Assembly (NCBI GenBank): GCA_023417315.1
Contig: JAEZFW010000062.1
Coordinates: 1 to 63,376, forward strand
Length of the DNA stretch: 63,376 nt
Reading direction: 5' to 3'
From: Pseudomonadota bacterium
GTDB taxonomy: Bacteria > Pseudomonadota > Gammaproteobacteria > Steroidobacterales > Steroidobacteraceae
The notes under the pieces were generated by a model. That model was not told where the DNA came from and ran no database searches. It was given only the letters and a program-made list of their open reading frames with translations. The position numbers and the translations under genes are program-made. This document shows positions 58,714-63,376 of this stretch, piece after piece; positions within the stretch are counted from its first letter, which is position 1; each line of letters opens with the position of its first letter.

Positions 58714-60248
58714 ACCGCGCGCGCGCTGAGAGACGGGCCGCTGGTTCGTGTGCGGTCCAAGCGACGAAGCGTCATCGCTTCGCTCACGTGAGTCGCCGCA
58801 ATCGTTTCATCTCCCGCAAGATCCGCAATGGTTCGTGCGACTTTCAGTACGCGGTGATAAGCACGCGCTGAAAGGTTCAGCATCGTCGCTGCGCGTTCCA
58901 GCACCTGCGCGCCTTCCGCCGTCGGCTTACAGAATCGCTCGACCTCTCGATTGTTGAGCCGCGCGTTCGTCGCCTGCTGCCGCTCGAGCTGTCGCTCGCG
59001 TGCACGCAAGACGCGTCGTGCAACGATTGCGCTCGATTCGATCTCGGAGGTGCCCGCTCGCATCGCTCGAACTGGAATACGCGGCACCTCCAGGTGCAGA
59101 TCGAGTCGATCGAGCAGCGGGCCTGACAAACGATTGCGGTAGCGCTGCACTTTGTCGGGCGTGCACTTGCATGCGGTTTGCGTATCGCCGAGATAACCGC
59201 ATGGGCATGGGTTCATCGCTGCGACGAATTGAAACGAGGCAGGAAATTCGGCCTGGCGGGCAGCGCGCGAGATCGTGATCATGCCGGTCTCGAGCGGCTC
59301 ACGGAGCACTTCCAACACGCGCCGATCGAACTCCGGCAACTCATCGAGAAAGAGTACGCCATTGTGGGCGAGCGAGATCTCGCCCGGTCGGATCTGCGCG
59401 CCTCCACCCACGAGGGCAATCGCAGACGAGGTGTGATGAGGCGCGCGGAAGGGTCGCACTCGCCAGCTGTCACTCTTGAGCGCGATGCCTGCGACGCTCC
59501 GCACGGCAGCCACTTCGAGCGCTTCGGCTTCGCTCAATTCGGGCAGCAAGCCTGGTAACCGCTGCGCAAGCATGCTCTTGCCCGTGCCCGGAGGGCCGAT
59601 GAGCAGCAAGCTGTGCTCACCTGCGGCCGCGATCTCGAGCGCCCGTTTCGCATGCGCCTGCCCGCGTACTTCGCATAGATCGGAGCACGCTGTCGGTTGC
59701 GATCGCGGTGCTTGACCTCGCTCGAATTGAAGGTGCGTGGTGCCATGCGCATGCGCAGCGACTTCGAGCAAATGACTTGCGACCGCCGCGCGGCTGTTCT
59801 CGACGAGCGCCGCTTCATCTGCATTCAGTGGCGGGATGATCATCGAGTGTGCGGCACGCGTCGCAGCGAGCGCCGCGAGCAGCGCACCTTTAACCGGCCG
59901 AACCTCGCCGCTCAACGACAACTCGCCATAGAGCTCACAGCGATCGAGGTGCGCGGCGGGGAGTTGACCGGATGCAACTAAGATTCCGACCGCGATCGGC
60001 AAATCGAAGCGACAGCCTTCCTTCGGCAGATCGGCAGGCGACAGATTGACGATCACTCGACCGCCGGGAAACTCGAAGTTCGAATTCGTGATTGCCGCGC
60101 GAACGCGGTCTCGACTTTCTTTGACGACAGCTTCGGGTAAGCCGACGATCGTGAAGCTCGGCAGGCCGTTGCCGATATCCGCTTCGACTCGCACGAGCGG
60201 TGCGTCCATGCCGTGCTGCGCACGGCTCAGTACCGATGCCATTGCCAT
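58710..60248 (-). CDS. comM: YifB/ComM-family Mg-chelatase-like AAA+ ATPase
   Basis: The protein is about 512 residues. It has the ComM/YifB layout: the N-terminal Lon-protease-like domain (ASVLSRAQHGMDAPLVRVEADIGNGLPSF), AAA+ core with Walker A LLIGPPGTGKSMLAQRL and Walker B LFLDELPEFDR, and a cysteine-bearing segment MNPCPCGYLG. ComM is a helicase that promotes branch migration during integration of transformed DNA, so natural transformation is possible in this host. The start is ATG 60248 with AGGAG upstream. It is adjacent to ubiK on the same strand. Confidence 0.93.
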   Translation of the reverse strand: MAMASVLSRAQHGMDAPLVRVEADIGNGLPSFTIVGLPEAVVKESRDRVRAAITNSNFEFPGGRVIVNLSPADLPKEGCRFDLPIAVGILVASGQLPAAHLDRCELYGELSLSGEVRPVKGALLAALAATRAAHSMIIPPLNADEAALVENSRAAVASHLLEVAAHAHGTTHLQFERGQAPRSQPTACSDLCEVRGQAHAKRALEIAAAGEHSLLLIGPPGTGKSMLAQRLPGLLPELSEAEALEVAAVRSVAGIALKSDSWRVRPFRAPHHTSSAIALVGGGAQIRPGEISLAHNGVLFLDELPEFDRRVLEVLREPLETGMITISRAARQAEFPASFQFVAAMNPCPCGYLGDTQTACKCTPDKVQRYRNRLSGPLLDRLDLHLEVPRIPVRAMRAGTSEIESSAIVARRVLRARERQLERQQATNARLNNREVERFCKPTAEGAQVLERAATMLNLSARAYHRVLKVARTIADLAGDETIAATHVSEAMTLRRLDRTRTSGPSLSARAV

Positions 60249-60268
60249 TCCTTGGCTCCTTGCTATCG

Positions 60269-60298
60269 CGGCCAACTGGCCAACTGGGTGCTGGCCAG
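60269..60298. repeat. Single period-7/8 arm between comM and ubiK
   Basis: GCCAACTGGCCAACTGGG followed by TGCTGGCCAG matches the arms at 46.7 and 47.8 kb, but no inverted partner is present nearby. Confidence 0.65.
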
Positions 60299-60331
60299 AG
60301 AAGTCACGCGTCCGTTCGCGATTCCCGTGTA

Positions 60332-60601
60332 CTACTGATCGCCTTTCTCGTTCCCTGTGGTCATCGCCCCACTCTCCAGCGCCGCAACGCGCGCTTCTAG
60401 CGCTTCCAGTTTTTCGCGCGTGCGGCGTAGCACCGCGGCTTGCACATCGAACTCTTGTCGAGAAACGAGATCCAGCCGCGTGAGGCCCGCTTGGAGTACG
60501 GCCTTGAAGTTATCTTCTAAGTCACGACGCAGCGCCGTGACGCCAGGCGGCACCGCAGCGGAAAGTCGTCGAGCAAGGTCGTCTATGAATCGCGGGTCCA
60601 A
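60332..60601 (-). CDS. ubiK: UbiK (YqiC) accessory factor
   Basis: The 89-residue protein fits the BMFP/UbiK family: LDPRFIDDLARRLSAAVPPGV, LRRDLEDNFKAVLQAGLTRLDLVSRQEFDVQAAVLRRTREKLEALEARVAALE (given in part). It is a C-terminal coiled coil that forms trimers and assists ubiquinone biosynthesis with UbiJ. I choose a TTG start at 60601, which matches family N-termini; the longer ORF to 60811 is repeat-derived. The neighbours comM and glnK-amtB are the usual ones in gammaproteobacteria. Confidence 0.85.
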   Translation of the reverse strand: MDPRFIDDLARRLSAAVPPGVTALRRDLEDNFKAVLQAGLTRLDLVSRQEFDVQAAVLRRTREKLEALEARVAALESGAMTTGNEKGDQ

Positions 60602-60673
60602 TCGTCCATCCCCGTGAGCTGGGGGCGAATGTAGCACGGGATGCGGGCGATCGGGCAAGCCCGATCGGCGCGA

Positions 60674-61118
60674 AGGCTTGCCGTCGTCAGCGGGGAGGCC
60701 TAACGGCGGGGAGGCCTGACTTCGTGGGCGGATGGGCCTATCGGCGTGCCAGAGCAAGAGTGACACGCGGGACGCAGGTGTGCGACCGATTCCGGCTCGT
60801 TGCCAGATCAACAGCAGAGACAGCTCGGCAGCATTCTGTGATGAGTCGGTCCCGAACCCAGCTCGACCGCAAGCTCGCCGCCCACAAACGCAGCCAACGC
60901 TCTTGTCCGACTCGACGCTAGTCCTCCCCGCCGACGACGGCAGGCTTCCTCGCCACTACGCCCCCTCGCCGACGAAGTCGGGCCTCCCCGCCGTGAGGCG
61001 CACCCGCCGACGGAGTCAGGCCTTCCCCTCCTCTTGTTCTTGCCCGACGCGAGTCCTCCCCGCCGACAACGGCAGGCCTCCCCGCCGGTAGGCCTCCCCG
61101 CTGACAACGGCAAGCCTC
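60674..61118. repeat. Long-unit (about 21 bp) inverted arrays
   Basis: The 724-bp gap between ubiK and glnK has no gene I can support. Units like CCTCCCCGCCGACAACGGCA occur at about 60921-60945, 61052-61079 and 61091-61112, with partial copies between. Inverted copies (GCCGTCGTCAGCGGGGAGG) lie at about 60678-60720. A roughly 190-bp centre separates the arms. The right arm ends at the NtrC-like sites of glnK. Confidence 0.75.
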
Positions 61119-61123
61119 ATAGG

Positions 61124-61169
61124 TTGGTGCTGCCCCGAATTGATGCACCACGCCGAAATTTCCGCACCA
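61124..61169 (+). promoter_or_regulatory. NtrC-like half-sites upstream of glnK
   Basis: TTGGTGC (61124-61130), TGCACCA (61144-61150) and GCACCA (61164-61169) start exactly 20 bp apart, about two helical turns each. They match the NtrC half-site (TGCACC/GGTGCA) and lie 61-106 bp before the sigma-54 promoter. Confidence 0.55.
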
Positions 61170-61229
61170 GGGGAGTGCGATCTGGGCCAGTTGCCCCGTG
61201 TTGCCTCACCAAATTCATGCACGAATTCG

Positions 61230-61245
61230 TGGCATAGAAGATGCA
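61230..61245 (+). promoter_or_regulatory. Sigma-54 promoter of glnK-amtB
   Basis: TGGCATAGAAGATGCA keeps the essential GG-N10-GC spacing of the RpoN consensus, 80 bp before the glnK start. This is expected for nitrogen-controlled glnK-amtB operons. Confidence 0.7.
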
Positions 61246-61325
61246 ATACGGTTGCGGCGCGAACGACTGCTCGAAATCACGACGATAACGAAGCGGGCGC
61301 GCCGACGAAACGGAGCCGCAATGCA

Positions 61326-61664
61326 ATGAAGTTGATTACCGCGATCATCAAGCCATTCAAGCTCGATGACGTCCGTCAGGCCGTCGCGGATATCGGGGTT
61401 CAAGGCATCACGGTGACGGAGGTTCAAGGCTTCGGCCGGCAACGCGGACATACGGAGCTCTATCGAGGCGCCGAGTACCGCGTCGACTTCCTGCCGAAGA
61501 CAAAGATCGAGCTCGCGGTGGATGACTCCATTGCCGAGCAAGTCATCGAGGCGATCACGAACGTCGCACGCACGGGAAAGATCGGCGACGGCAAGGTGTT
61601 CGTCATCGATCTCGAACAGGCCGTGCGAATCCGCACGGGCGAAACCGGCGTCGAGGCTGTTTGA
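61326..61664 (+). CDS. glnK: P-II nitrogen regulatory protein
   Basis: The 112-residue trimeric P-II protein starts MKLITAIIKPFKLDDVRQAV. The T-loop carries the uridylylated Tyr51 (GHTELYRGAEY) and the C-terminal signature TGKIGDGKVFVIDLEQAVRIRTGE. It senses 2-oxoglutarate and ATP/ADP and blocks AmtB when nitrogen is plentiful. I start at ATG 61326 with GGAG upstream; the upstream extension is not conserved. amtB follows 61 bp later. It could be GlnB by sequence, but the amtB link favours GlnK. Confidence 0.93.
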   Translation: MKLITAIIKPFKLDDVRQAVADIGVQGITVTEVQGFGRQRGHTELYRGAEYRVDFLPKTKIELAVDDSIAEQVIEAITNVARTGKIGDGKVFVIDLEQAVRIRTGETGVEAV

Positions 61665-61725
61665 GTGATCGAGAGCACATCCTGGCAATCACATAACGAG
61701 TCATCTCTTCCGTAGGAGAACCACA

Positions 61726-63174
61726 GTGAAAATACCCTTGGCAACGAGCCGCGCGCTCACTTACCTATGGAGCATGGCGCTCATGGCGCTGATGTTCTTC
61801 GGCACTGAGCTCAGCTTGGCGCAAGAAGCGCCGGCAACCGATGAGGCTGCAGTCGCACAAGAAGCGGCCCCCGCGGAAGAAGCGACGGCTGCAGCGGAAG
61901 AAGCCGCTGCAGAAGAGGAAGCTCCAACGCTCGATTCGGGCGACACCTCCTGGATGCTCACCGCCACGGTGCTCGTGTTGTTCATGACGATTCCCGGCCT
62001 CGCCTTGTTCTACGGCGGGATGGTGCGATCGAAGAACATCCTTTCCATGCTCATGCAGTGCTTCGCGATCACAGGTCTCATGACGGTACTGTGGACCGTC
62101 TACGGCTACAGTCTCGCGTTCGACACGACGGGCATGGAAGCGGGCGTGACGAACTTCGCCTCGTTCGTCGGCGGATTCGATAAGTTCATGTTATCCGGTC
62201 TCACGCTGGACTCGCTCGTCGGCACGATCCCCGAGTCTGTCTTCGTGACGTTCCAGATGACGTTCGCGATCATCACGCCGGCCCTCATCGTGGGCGCATT
62301 CGCCGAGCGCATGAAGTTCTCCGCGATGCTGCTCTTCATGGCCTTGTGGTTCACGGTCTGCTACGTGCCGATGGTGCACATGGTATGGAGCGGCGACGGC
62401 GCCCTCATGTGGGATTGGGGCGTGCTCGACTTCGCCGGCGGTACGGTCGTTCACATCAATGCGGGTATCGCGGGTCTCGTCGCGGCGCTCGTGCTCGGCA
62501 AGCGTCACGGCTATGGCCAGACGATCATGGCGCCGCACAACCTCACGTTGTCGATGATCGGTGCCGCGATGCTGTGGGTCGGTTGGTTCGGATTCAACGC
62601 GGGCAGCGCGGTGGCCGCGGGTTCCTCGGCGGGTATGGCGATGCTGGTCACGCAGATCTGCACGGGCACGGCTGCACTCGCATGGATGTTCGGCGAATGG
62701 GTTTCGCACGGTAAGCCCTCGCTTCTCGGCATCATCTCGGGCGCTGTTGCCGGCCTCGTTGCGATCACCCCGGCCTCGGGCACCGTCGGTCCTGCCGGCG
62801 CGCTCGTGATCGGTGCGGTCGCTGGCGTGGTGTGCTTCCTTGCCTCGACGAAGATGAAGCGCGCACTCGGCTACGACGATTCGCTCGATGTGTTCGGCGT
62901 GCACGCGGTGGGCGGCATCGTCGGCGCAATCCTCACCGGTGTGTTCGCCTTCCCGAGCATGGGCGGCGTCTGGTCGCCGGGCGAAGGCGTGACGATCGGC
63001 AGCCAAGTGTGGGTGCAGACGCAGAGCGTGCTCTTCACGATCGTGTACACGGGCGTGCTGAGCTACGTGCTCCTGAAGATCGTCGATGTCATCGTCGGCC
63101 TGCGCGTCACGGGCGAGCAGGAAGAAGAAGGTCTCGACCTCTCGCTGCACGACGAGCGCGGCTACAACCTCTAA
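61726..63174 (+). CDS. amtB: Ammonium transporter
   Basis: The 482-residue Amt/Rh channel has a GTG start, a signal peptide (YLWSMALMALMFFGTELSLA) and eleven predicted helices. Recognisable parts are DTSWMLTATVLVLFMTIPGLALFYGG, the DFAGGTVVHINAGIAGL signature with pore His, and DVFGVHAVGGIVGAILTG with the second pore His. The segment just after the signal peptide (about residues 28-65) is low-complexity Ala/Glu, unusual for AmtB, and would lie in the periplasm before helix 1. It is co-transcribed with glnK and ends just before a strong terminator. Confidence 0.95.
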   Translation: MKIPLATSRALTYLWSMALMALMFFGTELSLAQEAPATDEAAVAQEAAPAEEATAAAEEAAAEEEAPTLDSGDTSWMLTATVLVLFMTIPGLALFYGGMVRSKNILSMLMQCFAITGLMTVLWTVYGYSLAFDTTGMEAGVTNFASFVGGFDKFMLSGLTLDSLVGTIPESVFVTFQMTFAIITPALIVGAFAERMKFSAMLLFMALWFTVCYVPMVHMVWSGDGALMWDWGVLDFAGGTVVHINAGIAGLVAALVLGKRHGYGQTIMAPHNLTLSMIGAAMLWVGWFGFNAGSAVAAGSSAGMAMLVTQICTGTAALAWMFGEWVSHGKPSLLGIISGAVAGLVAITPASGTVGPAGALVIGAVAGVVCFLASTKMKRALGYDDSLDVFGVHAVGGIVGAILTGVFAFPSMGGVWSPGEGVTIGSQVWVQTQSVLFTIVYTGVLSYVLLKIVDVIVGLRVTGEQEEEGLDLSLHDERGYNL

Positions 63175-63197
63175 GCGCGATCGAAGGATCGCTTCTC

Positions 63198-63228
63198 GAA
63201 CGGGCGCTTCGGCGCCCGTTCTTCTTTT
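63198..63228 (+). terminator. Rho-independent terminator of glnK-amtB
   Basis: A perfect 10-bp stem (GAACGGGCGC/GCGCCCGTTC) with a TTCG tetraloop is followed by TTCTTTT, 23 bp after the amtB stop. Confidence 0.93.
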
Positions 63229-63235
63229 GGAAGTC

Positions 63236-63376
63236 GATAGGGATGGGGGATAGCGGATGGTCAGAGCGCTATCGAGCCAAGTCCTTGGCAGAGCGGCAAA
63301 CGGTCGCAGCTGCCGATCTCCTAATCCCCTATCCCCTATCCCCTATCCCCTATCCCCTATCCCCTATCCCCTATCC
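63236..63376. repeat. Heptamer inverted-arm element at window end
   Basis: A degenerate left arm of ATAGGGG/ATGGGGG units lies at 63236-63260. A right arm of CCCCTAT repeated about eight times occupies 63321-63376 and is cut by the window end. The centre is about 60 bp. Confidence 0.9.

Noticed and set aside
60808..61151. Several Gly/Arg-rich ORFs in the ubiK-glnK gap
   Set aside because: They are translations of the 21-bp repeat arrays (repeated RRGG-type peptides) and lack coding features.

Overview
The window looks like a chromosomal piece of a GC-rich gammaproteobacterium. The comM-ubiK-glnK-amtB order, the UbiK homologue, the RoxA-like dihaem cytochrome and the dense short intergenic repeats would suit a Steroidobacter/Nevskia/Xanthomonad-like lineage, but that placement is an inference. 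Both window ends lie inside short tandem arrays, so they are probably assembly breakpoints.

Host left flank (1-8283): a GNAT acetyltransferase, a DUF3617 protein, the multidomain end-joining ligase LigD, a secreted CAP-domain protein, an AidB-like acyl-CoA dehydrogenase and the 5' part of the RNA ligase gene rtcB.

Genomic island (about 8278-37116, 28.8 kb): it is inserted inside rtcB, in the codon for the metal-binding Cys of the DIGCGM motif. Joining the flanks across the shared core CGGCTG restores the reading frame. The two ends carry imperfect terminal inverted repeats. In order the island holds an XRE regulator with a perfect palindromic operator; four co-directional genes (two of them HEPN-like or DUF5677-like); an ECF-like sigma factor coupled to an ImmA/IrrE metallopeptidase; and, divergent from these, an apparent operon encoding a ubiquitin-like/E2 fusion, a JAB-deubiquitinase/E1 fusion, a DUF6527 protein and a 1000-residue caspase/Ski2-like helicase fusion. 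Then come a HEPN-motif protein, the Hen1-Pnkp RNA repair operon (pnkp carries an in-frame stop), a small ribbon-helix-helix protein, a four-gene tyrosine-recombinase module, an Mrr-like nuclease, an AbiV protein, a frameshifted DUF6714 gene, a tail-anchored protein and a DUF5677 protein. It reads as a mobile defence island. The ubiquitin-like/caspase-helicase cluster is the best candidate for an undescribed system. The loss of RtcB alongside the gain of a different RNA repair pathway is a striking pairing.

Host right flank (37112-63376): the 3' part of rtcB, a dihaem cytochrome, a 7TMR-DISM diguanylate cyclase, a LysE exporter, a GNAT acetyltransferase, two LysR regulators, DoxX and rhodanese proteins. 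Next is a nitrate assimilation cluster (NarK-type transporter, NirB, a NirD-reductase fusion, NasA, and a HemD-like siroheme enzyme), then tRNA-Arg(CCG), a cytochrome c, ComM, UbiK, GlnK and AmtB. Good sigma-54 promoter matches precede both the nitrate operon and glnK-amtB, so NtrC-type control of nitrogen assimilation is likely.

Intergenic regions carry two repeat classes. One is REP-like palindromes, several of which supply the stop codons of neighbouring genes. The other is pairs of short-period (7 or 9 bp) tandem arrays, mostly in inverted orientation, whose unit sequence differs at every locus; one such element lies in frame inside the nirD-reductase gene.
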